Source: Deltaproteobacteria bacterium (GTDB taxonomy: Bacteria > Myxococcota_A > JAADFL01). Taken from it: DNA of 26,416 bases. A program made the position numbers and the translations under genes. The stretch lies in NCBI GenBank assembly GCA_013152945.1, contig JAADFL010000070.1, forward strand, positions 1-26,416, read 5' to 3'. Below the pieces are notes generated by a model, which saw only the letters and a program-made list of their open reading frames with translations, made no database searches and was not told where the DNA came from. Shown in pieces: positions 16,391 through 24,300 of the stretch (its first letter is position 1; every line of letters begins with the position of its first letter).

Positions 16391-17440
16391 TCACTGGACA
16401 GGAGATTTGAGCTTTTTCCGTTTTTCTGGTGAAGATGCCGATTTCTTGTTCTCCTTGTTCTCCTTGTTTTCTTTATTTTCTTTGTTCTCCTTGTTCTCTT
16501 GGTTTTCCTTGGTAGTGACTGTTCTCTTGGTGTTACGGCCCTGATTGCTTTTTACAACCGCACTTCCCCCTGTTTTTTTCTTTGGTCCTTCCAATTGCTC
16601 TATCTTGTGTCTTACCAAGGATGCCTTGTCGCCGGATGGATATTTTTCCAGAAACCTGTGGTATGCATTGATGGCCTGTGTTTTTTCTCCGATCATCTCG
16701 AAACAATATGCAAGGTAATATGCAGCATCATCAGCGAAATCAGACTTGGGATCCGCCTTGATTGCAGCTTTGAAATCCTGAATTGCTTTCTTCAGGCTGC
16801 CGACCTTGTAACGAGCGAAACCCCGTCTCCAAAATGCCTCTGCACTGAAAGGAGCATTGGGTGCCATGGCAATCGCCTGGTCAAGGAGCGGCAATGACTG
16901 CTCGTACCTTCCTTTCCACGTTTGACTCCTGCCTTGTTCGAACCTGCTTTTCCCCTCTTCCATAAAGATGTCTTCCGCTTCTTCTCTCAACATTTTAAAG
17001 GCAGTGGGATCCAGTGATTTCTTGTTCAGGGATGAAAATAATTTTGCAGCCTTGACAAGGTTTTTCCTGCTGCGAAGCATCAGATGTATTTTCATGGCGA
17101 CTTCGGATTCGTGCTCCCTTGCTTCCTGGATCGTTCGCAATTCTGCAAGTTTCTTTGTAACCTTGTCTGCATTTATTTCGGCTTGTTTCAGCTTTGCTTG
17201 AGTACTATTCAGCTTGAAACTGAACACGTAATACATCGAGGTTCCAACCACGGCCAGCAAAAAGAAATATCCCAGCACGCTGTTCAGGAAATACTGCCTT
17301 CCGTACTTGACCTGTCTCTTGGCAAGTAATTTCAGATCTGCCTGGAGGCCCTGCACAAGGTTCTGTGTTTGGATCATTGTGTTCCTGGTCTCGATTGTTT
17401 CTTTCCTAATCTCCCGTAAACTAATGTCCTCATCACTCAT
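16391..17440 (-). CDS. Membrane-anchored TPR protein with Lys-Glu-Asn repeat tail
   Basis: 349 aa, start ATG 17440 (MSDEDISLREI) with GGAGG six bases upstream; a GTG two codons earlier overlaps that ribosome site. A cytosolic N-terminus of about 50 residues is followed by one membrane segment (51-73, YFLNSVLGYFFLLAVVG...). A coiled coil (about 76-115) and TPR-like helices come next (WKGRYEQSLPLLDQAIAMAP, AFWRRGFARYKVGSLKKAIQ, AAYYLAYCFEMIGEKTQAIN). The tail is basic and contains seven K/Q-E-N triplets. The TPR unit resembles YbgF/BamD-like periplasmic scaffolds. It is transcribed away from the tRNA genes, alone on this strand. Role unknown; envelope assembly or complex scaffolding is likely. 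Confidence 0.85.
   Translation of the reverse strand: MSDEDISLREIRKETIETRNTMIQTQNLVQGLQADLKLLAKRQVKYGRQYFLNSVLGYFFLLAVVGTSMYYVFSFKLNSTQAKLKQAEINADKVTKKLAELRTIQEAREHESEVAMKIHLMLRSRKNLVKAAKLFSSLNKKSLDPTAFKMLREEAEDIFMEEGKSRFEQGRSQTWKGRYEQSLPLLDQAIAMAPNAPFSAEAFWRRGFARYKVGSLKKAIQDFKAAIKADPKSDFADDAAYYLAYCFEMIGEKTQAINAYHRFLEKYPSGDKASLVRHKIEQLEGPKKKTGGSAVVKSNQGRNTKRTVTTKENQENKENKENKENKENKENKKSASSPEKRKKLKSPVQ
16448..16510 (-). repeat. 9-bp in-frame tandem repeat coding (K/Q)EN x7
   Basis: Seven consecutive 9-nt units (plus strand GTTCTCCTT with variants such as GTTTTCTTT) encode Lys/Gln-Glu-Asn triplets at residues 311-331 of the TPR protein. The period of three codons keeps the frame if copy number changes. 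Variation among units is mostly synonymous. Confidence 0.9.
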
Positions 17441-17542
17441 GTACACCCTCCGTTCCTAAAGTATTTTCACACCATTCCCAAGCCGTAGATAGAATATCCA
17501 AAACAGTTTCGAACTCCATTCTAATAATAAAGGGTTGTCTCC

Positions 17543-17560
17543 GGTCAAGTCTGCTTGACA
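17543..17560. promoter_or_regulatory. Palindrome with outward TTGAC boxes between the TPR gene and the tRNAs
   Basis: GTCAAG-TCTG-CTTGAC (17544-17559) is a perfect inverted repeat. Its right arm extends to TTGACA (17555-17560), a consensus -35 toward the tRNA genes, and its left arm gives TTGACC on the minus strand toward the TPR gene. Matching -10 boxes are weak: TAGCTA at 17 bp on plus, TATTAG at 16 bp or TAGAAT at 19 bp on minus. A shared divergent control region is plausible, not proven. The rest of the 183-bp gap shows nothing else. Confidence 0.4.
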
Positions 17561-17623
17561 GACGGCTCGTGATAATGTAGCTATTCACACCGCTTGCGTC
17601 CCTTTTTCAAGGCGCTGTTCTTT

Positions 17624-17699
17624 GGGCCGTTAGCTCAGGTGGCAGAGCAGCGGACTTTTAATCCGCAGGTCGCTGGTTCGAATCCAGTACGGCTCACCA
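17624..17699 (+). tRNA. tRNA-Lys (anticodon TTT)
   Basis: Complete cloverleaf: acceptor GGGCCGT pairs with ACGGCTC (one G-T). Anticodon stem GCGGA/TCCGC encloses CTTTTAA with TTT at 17657-17659; the T arm has GGTTCGAATCC. Discriminator A is followed by an encoded CCA (17697-17699). 12 bp before a tRNA-Glu, so the two are probably one transcript. Confidence 0.97.
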
Positions 17700-17711
17700 G
17701 TGAAATCGTGC

Positions 17712-17788
17712 GACCCTATCGTCTAGCCTGGTTAGGACACCAGCCTTTCACGCTGGCGGCACGGGTTCAAATCCCGTTGGGGTCGCCA
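17712..17788 (+). tRNA. tRNA-Glu (anticodon TTC)
   Basis: Acceptor GACCCTA pairs with TGGGGTC (one T-G). Anticodon stem CCAGC/GCTGG encloses CTTTCAC with TTC at 17747-17749; T stem ACGGG/CCCGT with loop TTCAAAT. Discriminator G and encoded CCA (17786-17788). A run of six T follows at once and may help end transcription. Confidence 0.97.
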
Positions 17789-18081
17789 ATTTTTTGTACA
17801 ACCCAGAAAACCCGCCAAGAACAACTTTTTTAAAGGTCTTTGAATTTCTTTCGTGTTTATGCGGAAAAATTGAGACCCGGCACTGCGGTACGGATAGAGA
17901 ACGATTTTAAAAATACCCTTTGATGTAAAGCAATTACAGGCAATCAACCTGATTTTCTGTTTTACTGTTTGATATGGCATCGCATGTTCTACTATCTTTC
18001 AAAAAGACGGCACCGGGCCGTGATATCGATGGTCAGGCACCGACGACCGGGGCGCACGGACGAAACGAAAGGAGAAATCAG
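17789..18081. other. Intergenic stretch, no gene recognised
   Basis: 293 bp between tRNA-Glu and the DUF1638-like gene. It is AT-rich in its first two thirds, with T runs at 17790 and near 17826. No further RNA gene or clear promoter was found. The open frame extending upstream of 18082 is best read as leader, because the ribosome site AAGGAG lies at 18069-18074. Confidence 0.5.
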
Positions 18082-18735
18082 ATGAGCACCAACTCTTTCA
18101 GGAATGTAGCTATTGTGTCCTGCGGAACCATGAGCCTGGAGCTGAATAAACTTCGGAAGGATGGATTCCTCGATACCGACCACATATTATATACTGGGCC
18201 CGGCCTTCATGAAGACATGCACGAACTCGAGCGCCAGCTTTTTGACAAGGTGGAAAAGGCGAAAAAAAGAAAAGACAAGGTCATAGTGGTATATGGCGGA
18301 AAGTTCTGCTACGTGAATGTCGGGAACCCCACCCGTACAATGAGGGTGCTGATAGATGAGATGGGGCCGAACGTGGCCAGGATCGATGCAACCCACTGCA
18401 TGGACATGATAGCCGATCAAGAAGAGCGGGATCGTATTCAACAAAATTTGGCAGGCGGAGAGCCGGTTTGGTGGATGACTCCGGGCTGGGTCAAATTCCG
18501 CAAGTACGTATTCAAAGACTGGGCCAAGGCCACGGCAAACGAAAATTTTCCAAGGCATACGGGCGGAGCCATAGTGCTCGATGCTGTTGGATACATGGAT
18601 CAGTACATGGCGAACGAACCTGAGGCCTTTCTCGATTACTGCGACTGGATGGGCATTCCCATGCAGGCCGCCAATGTCTCCATGGATCGTTTCAAGGGGT
18701 TATTGCTGGATCAACTGAAAAAGTTGGAGGGATGA
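18082..18735 (+). CDS. DUF1638-like protein
   Basis: 217 aa, ATG 18082 with AAGGAG seven bases upstream. The pattern fits the DUF1638 family: an N-terminal IVSCGTMSLELNKL strand-turn, a central KVIVVYGGKFCYVN segment, VARIDATHCMDMIAD, and the characteristic GGEPVWWMTPGWVKF. The Cys and His residues in these motifs could bind a metal or cofactor. Family members occur in anaerobes and archaea, often near corrinoid or methyl-transfer genes, but their activity is not established. No signal peptide, so cytosolic. Here it is a single gene between the tRNAs and the TetR gene, with 193 bp after it. I am fairly sure of the family and cannot assign a function. Confidence 0.75.
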   Translation: MSTNSFRNVAIVSCGTMSLELNKLRKDGFLDTDHILYTGPGLHEDMHELERQLFDKVEKAKKRKDKVIVVYGGKFCYVNVGNPTRTMRVLIDEMGPNVARIDATHCMDMIADQEERDRIQQNLAGGEPVWWMTPGWVKFRKYVFKDWAKATANENFPRHTGGAIVLDAVGYMDQYMANEPEAFLDYCDWMGIPMQAANVSMDRFKGLLLDQLKKLEG

Positions 18736-18887
18736 TCGTCGGTTATAGCCCTGTTTTCAGTCACTTGAACTTCTCTTTTTCATGCCCGGCCGTTTGTTCT
18801 TCGTCCTATTGTTTAACAATTATTTTACCGGGATGTTAACAGGGCCGGATGCTCCGGGGCAGTTGCCGATCGGATTTTCTATCAGAC

Positions 18888-18916
18888 TTGAAACTTCATC
18901 TAATTAGTTCTATTCT
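18888..18916 (+). promoter_or_regulatory. Putative promoter of the TetR gene, near-leaderless
   Basis: TTGAAA (18888-18893), 17-bp spacer, TATTCT (18911-18916). Transcription would begin around 18923, only a few bases before ATG 18929, and there is no ribosome site in front of that ATG, so a leaderless message is likely. About 15 bp upstream lies CCGATCGG (18866-18873), the same core as the second operator downstream, a possible autoregulatory site. Confidence 0.45.
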
Positions 18917-18928
18917 TATTCAATAAAT

Positions 18929-19564
18929 ATGGCTGATAAAAAAAAGGATACGAGAAAACAGGGCAGAAAGGATGCCTCCCGGAGGAAGAGGGACAAAGAG
19001 ATCCGTTATGCGGCGTATACTTGTTTTAAAAAACAAGGATACCATGATACAACTGTAGACAGTATCTGCAAGGCTGCTGGAATCAGTAAAGGGGCATTTT
19101 ATTGGCATTTCCAAAGCAAGCAGGACGTATTCCTAAGCATACTTTCGAACTGGGCACAGGAAGTCGAGCAAGAGCTGGCCAAGCAGTTCAAGGATTCACT
19201 TGCCAAGAGGGAGCCTATTGAGGCAGTTGCCAAGGCCCTGGAACTGGAAGCAAGAAAAGAAAGAAAGATAATGCCTGTATGGCTGGATTTTTTAACACAT
19301 GCCAATAGGGATCCAAAAATCAAAACCGTTGTTGCTGATTTTCACAAGAGGATCAGGAAGGCAATTGCAATGCTCCTTGGGCCGTATTTGAAATACCGCT
19401 TCAATGAACAGGAGATCATGGCAATATCCGGGGTCGTGTTTGCCGCATTCCTCGGTCTTATCTGCCAATACCTGGCCGATCCAGATGAAGCCGACTTTAA
19501 ACGGCAGATGGGCAGATTCATGCCTGTGCTCAAATCTTACCTGAAGAAACCCAAAAACGTATAA
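18929..19564 (+). CDS. TetR/AcrR-family transcriptional regulator
   Basis: 211 aa, ATG 18929 with no Shine-Dalgarno. A basic tail of about 24 residues precedes the TetR helix-turn-helix (about 25-75): IRYAAYTCFKKQGYHDTTVD, then ICKAAGISKGAFYWHFQSKQ, an excellent family match. The C-terminal ligand-binding domain is all helical (about 80-205), with a hydrophobic final helix region (ISGVVFAAFLGLICQYL). The gene ends 25 bp before a perfect palindrome lying over the promoter of the acyl-CoA dehydrogenase gene, the expected target. By context the inducer is probably an acyl-CoA or lipid-like molecule, which is inference. Confidence 0.93.
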   Translation: MADKKKDTRKQGRKDASRRKRDKEIRYAAYTCFKKQGYHDTTVDSICKAAGISKGAFYWHFQSKQDVFLSILSNWAQEVEQELAKQFKDSLAKREPIEAVAKALELEARKERKIMPVWLDFLTHANRDPKIKTVVADFHKRIRKAIAMLLGPYLKYRFNEQEIMAISGVVFAAFLGLICQYLADPDEADFKRQMGRFMPVLKSYLKKPKNV

Positions 19565-19585
19565 AAAGATTTTTTTAAACAGATG

Positions 19586-19614
19586 TTGACTAGACCGACC
19601 GGTCGGTCTAGAAT
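19586..19614 (+). promoter_or_regulatory. Promoter of the acyl-CoA dehydrogenase/ketosynthase operon
   Basis: TTGACT (19586-19591), a 17-bp spacer, then TAGAAT (19609-19614), both five of six to consensus. The spacer is filled by a TetR-type palindrome, so repressor and RNA polymerase cannot bind together. The start codon at 19662 lies about 40 bp after the expected transcription start. Confidence 0.8.
19590..19611. promoter_or_regulatory. TetR operator 1, perfect 22-bp palindrome
   Basis: The half-site CTAGACCGACC (19590-19600) is followed directly by its exact complement GGTCGGTCTAG (19601-19611). It spans the -35/-10 spacer of the operon promoter. The TAGACC..GGTCTA ends recall the operator of the TetR-family regulator NemR, though here the arms are longer. 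Confidence 0.85.
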
Positions 19615-19630
19615 ACCGCCACTTGTTAAC

Positions 19631-19646
19631 CTGACCGATCGGTCTA
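19631..19646. promoter_or_regulatory. TetR operator 2, GACCGATCGGTC core
   Basis: A 12-bp perfect palindrome (19633-19644) sharing the GACCG/CGGTC arms of operator 1 but with the arms four bases closer. It lies between the transcription start and the ribosome site GGAGG (19650-19654), so binding would block elongation or help cooperative repression. Confidence 0.7.
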
Positions 19647-19661
19647 ACCGGAGGTGTCATA

Positions 19662-21302
19662 ATGAGTGGGCTGGATGGAGAGACATTGGAACTCGTTATT
19701 TCTTCCTTGAAAAAGTATTCTCAAAAGAAACTTACCCCTGAATACCTGTTGTCCCTGGACAAGGCGGACATATTTCCTAAAGATGTACTCAAGGATCTTT
19801 ACAATCCAAATGAAATCGGATTGCACCTGTTGTTCGTTCCGGAAGAGTTCGGCGGATTCGGTGCCGGTGCATACGATATCTATCGTGTATCCGAGACCCT
19901 GGCTTCAATTGACCTTGGAGTAGCAACCGCCGTGCTGGCTACCTTTCTCGGCACTGACCCGATATCCGTGGGCGGGACGGAGGCACAAAAAAATCATTGG
20001 ATGAAGAGGATTGCCGGTGAGGGGCTGTTGGTGGCTTATGGAGCGACAGAGCCACAGGCAGGCAGTGATCTCACTACACTCAAGACCGTGGCCAAGCCTG
20101 TTGAAAAATCGGACGATGTCACGGGGGATATCAAGGGCTACATTCTCAATGGACAAAAACAATGGATCAGCAACGGTGGCGTGGCGCAGGTATATACCAT
20201 ACTTGCGGATACACCCAAAGGCCCGTCCTGGTTCATTGTCGAAAGGGATACAAAGGGCTTTTCCCACGGCAAGCCGGAGGAAAAGCATGGAATAAGAGCC
20301 AGTAATACGGCGGCACTTTTCTTGGATGACGTTTTTGTACCTGCCGACCGTCTTATTGGAAAAGAGGAAGGCAAGGGCCTAAGCCAGGCACAAGCAGTGT
20401 TCGGCTACACCAGGCTCATGGTGGCGGCATTCGGACTTGGTGCAGGTTGGGCTGCCTTGAAAAGGGCCATAAGATATTCCCAGGAAAGATACCAGGGAGG
20501 CTCCCTGCTCTGTGAAAAGCAGGCGTTTACCCACAAATTGCTTGTGCCGAACGCAGTCAGGTTGGAGACCGCCAGGTCATTTATCGAGTGGACCGCTGAA
20601 AAGATCGATCAGGGCGGCCGGGACATGGCGGTAGAAGGAGCAATAGCCAAGTACCTTGCCACCGAAGGAGGGAATAAGGCGGCTGAAGATGCGATTCAAG
20701 CCCATGGAGGATACGGATATACACGGGAATACATGGTCGAAAAGATCAAGCGGGACGTTCGGATAACCACCATATACGAGGGCACGTCCGAGGTACTGGA
20801 AAACACCATTGCCAGGAGTAGATGGCAGCTTCATCTCAAGACCAGAGGAGAGCATTTCAAGACTTGGAGCAACCGGTTGATGAATGATTCATCGCTGGAA
20901 ACGAGTGGCGGTAGGCAGGCAGGTCTGGCAATGCTTTGGTTGGCTGAAATACTGGAGCGCTGCCGCGAGTCCAGGCTCACAAGGAGCCAACACGTGATGT
21001 ACAGGTTGGGCGAATTAATAACCGTTGCCGAGGGGGCAGCCATATTTGCAGGACAGGTAAAACACAGTCCAAGCAAGGCCGTGCCGTTCGGCCAGGACTG
21101 CATGGATGCCATGTCAAGAATATGCGCCCGGGAAGCTGCTCAAAAAATCGCATGGCATGGTTCCAAGTTGATTGCAGCAGCGAATGGTACACCTCCAAAT
21201 ATAGACTTTTCGGCTGCAATTGAAAGTCAGACCGGGATGATCCAAGACATGGACCTGGTGGCAAAGTCACTAATCGAGGCTTATCCGGCCGGTACAGAAT
21301 AG
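19662..21302 (+). CDS. Acyl-CoA dehydrogenase with long C-terminal extension
   Basis: 546 aa, ATG 19662 with GGAGG seven bases upstream. Typical acyl-CoA dehydrogenase order: helical N-domain, beta domain with [17 protein letters not shown] (FAD/substrate contacts) and [16 protein letters not shown], then the C-terminal helical domain with [26 protein letters not shown] places the catalytic base at Glu373. It should oxidise an acyl-CoA to the 2-enoyl-CoA using FAD, passing electrons to ETF. Standard members end near 390; about 150 further helical residues follow here, as in some longer ACADs. Controlled by the TetR operators just upstream. The next gene starts 14 bp after its stop, so the two are co-transcribed. 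Confidence 0.94.
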   Translation: MSGLDGETLELVISSLKKYSQKKLTPEYLLSLDKADIFPKDVLKDLYNPNEIGLHLLFVPEEFGGFGAGAYDIYRVSETLASIDLGVATAVLATFLGTDPISVGGTEAQKNHWMKRIAGEGLLVAYGATEPQAGSDLTTLKTVAKPVEKSDDVTGDIKGYILNGQKQWISNGGVAQVYTILADTPKGPSWFIVERDTKGFSHGKPEEKHGIRASNTAALFLDDVFVPADRLIGKEEGKGLSQAQAVFGYTRLMVAAFGLGAGWAALKRAIRYSQERYQGGSLLCEKQAFTHKLLVPNAVRLETARSFIEWTAEKIDQGGRDMAVEGAIAKYLATEGGNKAAEDAIQAHGGYGYTREYMVEKIKRDVRITTIYEGTSEVLENTIARSRWQLHLKTRGEHFKTWSNRLMNDSSLETSGGRQAGLAMLWLAEILERCRESRLTRSQHVMYRLGELITVAEGAAIFAGQVKHSPSKAVPFGQDCMDAMSRICAREAAQKIAWHGSKLIAAANGTPPNIDFSAAIESQTGMIQDMDLVAKSLIEAYPAGTE

Positions 21303-21316
21303 ACAGGAGTTTCATT

Positions 21317-24300
21317 ATGGACGAGTTTGGAGCAATAGCAGTAGTCGGAAAAGGCGCGGTCATGCCCGATGCCTTGGATGCCGATGCTTTTTGGAAAAAC
21401 ATAGTAGAAAAAAAATACAGTATACGAGAGGTGCCACGGGATCGCTGGCTCGCAGAAGACTACTTCGACCCTAATCCAAGGGCCAAGGACAAGACCTACT
21501 CGAAAATAGGCGCTTTTGTAACAGGCTTCGAGTTCAACTGGAAACGGTTCAAGATTCCTCCAAAGGTGGCAGAAGCCATGGACCCGGCACAGCAATGGGC
21601 AGTGGAGGCGGTATCACAGGCATTGACGGATTATGGATTTCCAGAAAGGTCTTTGGACCTGAAAAATACCGGCGTGATCCTGGGAGCGGCTATGGGCGGC
21701 GACATGCATCTTGAGAACCACCTGCGAATATCTTTTCCAGAGTATAGGCGCCTTCTCGAGTCACTGCCCGAATTCATGCAACTACCCGAGGAAACCAGGA
21801 ACGGGCTCATCACTTCCTGGTACTCAAAGGTCGACCATCGTTTCAAGGCAATCACCGAGGACTCCATGCCGGGTGAATTGCCGAATGTAATATCAGGGCG
21901 AATAGCAAACGTGTTCGACATGAGGGGGACAAATTTCACGATTGATGCTGCGTGTGCATCCAGCCTTGGAGCCTTGGCCGCGGCATCGGAAATGCTCCTT
22001 TCAGGGCGTTGTTCCGCAGTGGTTACGGGCGGGGTCGACCACAACATGTCTGCATCCACATTTGTGAAATTCTGCAAGGTCGGGGCGTTGAGCGGCAAGG
22101 GCAGCAGGCCTTTCGGCAAGGGTGCCGACGGTTTCGTGATGGGAGAGGGATGCGCCGTGCTCCTGTTGAAGAGACTTGAAGACGCAATCGCCTCGGGTGA
22201 CAAGGTTTACGCGGTCATCAGAGGAATCGGATCGTCCGGGGACGGGAAGGGTAAGGGCATTACTGCACCAAATCCAAACGGACAGAGACTCGCGATAGAG
22301 AGAGCCTGGAAAACAGCCGGCCTGGATCCATTGACAACAGGGCTCGTGGAAGCACACGGTACCAGCACGGCCGTGGGGGACATGGTCGAAGCCCAGGTTT
22401 TGAATGATATCTTTTCTGGCACAAAGCCGGGAATGATTGCCCTTGGATCGGTGAAAAGCAATATCGGTCATCTCAAGGCTGCGGCCGGGGCTGCAGGCTT
22501 ACTCAAGGCAGTCATGGCAATAGACAAGAAAGTATTTCCGCCCACCCTGCATTCTGATCCGCCCAACCCGGGAATAGATTTTTCAAAGAGTTCATTCAGG
22601 CTCTCCCGGGAACTCGATGAATGGAACACGCATGGAAACACACCAAGGCGCGCGGGTGTGAGCGCCTATGGATTCGGCGGTACGAACTTTCATGTCATTC
22701 TGGAAGAATTCACCGGAAGACTCAATGGAAAGATTAAAGGTATAAATGGTGGGGGCTCAATTAAAGCCGGTCGAACGGAATTCGGGCATGCACGAAACAA
22801 CAGTGGTGAAAAGCCGGTTGTTTCAGGAATCGAGGGAGAATCAGGGCAACGAATCACCGGCTCGTACGGGATCGATCCCGGCGATGGTAATGTAAGGAGC
22901 AGGAGCTACTTGCTTTCAGGTATTATTGCATTCCAAGCGAACACAAAGAGTGAATTGTTCGAAATGCTCGAGCAAGCACTCGAAGATCCTTCTTTGGCAG
23001 TCGAAAAACATGGTTTAAACGATTTTATTAGGCTTTCAGGCAAAGAACGGCTGGTGATCGAACATAACGGGCAAAAAGAATTGACGAAAAAGCTCAAGTT
23101 GGTGAAAACCGCGATATCAAAGGATGACAAGGCCACCTGGAACGCCTTGAAAGGGCAGGGTATCTTCAGATCCAATAATGATACGGATACCAAGTTGGCC
23201 TTTCTTTACCCCGGGCAAGGCTCGCAGTACCTGAACATGGGCAGGAAACTGATCGAATCAGAACCTGCTGCGGCAAAGGTATTTGCAGAAGCCGACAAGA
23301 TAATGACACCTATCTTGAACCAGCCCCTTACATCCTACTTGTTCCTTGACCCGAAGGACGAGGCAGGGAAAAAGAAAGCCGAAATGGCATTGATGGACAC
23401 TGCCATTACACAGCCTGCCGTGCTCGCGCTCGATATAGCATTGACGCGCGTTCTCGAGGAAAAGGGCTTTATTCCACAAGTTGTCATGGGGCATTCACTT
23501 GGTGAGTATGCTGCTCTCGTAGCAGCAGGTGTCTTGCCTTTCGCCCATGCTCTGGAGGCTGCCGCCGCCAGAGGCAAAGAAATGGCTGACGTGAAGGTTG
23601 AAGATAAAGGCAGGATGGCCGCTGTTTTTGCATCCAAGCGAGATGTGGAAAAGATACTGAAACAAGTAGATGGATATGTGATAATCGCCAACCTCAACAG
23701 TTCCAATCAATTCGTGATTGGGGGCGCTACAAAGGCCATAGAGGATGCAAGCGCAAGGTTTCAACGTCTCGGAATACGGGTTGTGCAATTGCCGGTGAGT
23801 CATGCCTTCCATACTCGCATCGTAGAGCCCGCAGCCATCCCGTTGAGGAGAGTCTTGGACAGGCTGGACTTCAGACCGCCGGGCATTCCATTGATCTCGA
23901 ACGTGACGGGCGAACCATATCCAAACGACGTGCAAGGAATAAAAGACTTATTGCAGAAACAGATCTCATCCCCGGTGCAGTGGATAAAGAGTTTGAAGAC
24001 GCTGCACCGGATGAATACGGGAATTTTCCTGGAGGTGGGCCCGAAGAAGGCCCTGTCGGCCTTTACCGAAGATGTCTTGGCCAATGAATCCGGGATTTTG
24101 TCAACCTTTACCAATCACCCGAAGCTTGGTGACATCAAGTCGTTGAGGCAGGCCATATGCGGTCTCCTTGCTGCCGGAAAAGGCAAACACTTACAGAAAG
24201 AAAACGCTGTGAGCCTGGATGTTTTCCGACAGGAAACCGGAAAAAAAGAGGTTAATGAGATGAAAAACCGATTTAAAACTTTTTCAAAGCCTATTGGATC

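Noticed and set aside
17624-17788. Integration site of a mobile element at the tRNA pair
   Set aside because: tRNA ends are common attachment sites, but no integrase and no repeated copy of a tRNA 3' end was found nearby.
17974-18081. Upstream extension of the DUF1638-like gene
   Set aside because: AAGGAG seven bases before ATG 18082 and the family's usual N-terminus fix the start there.
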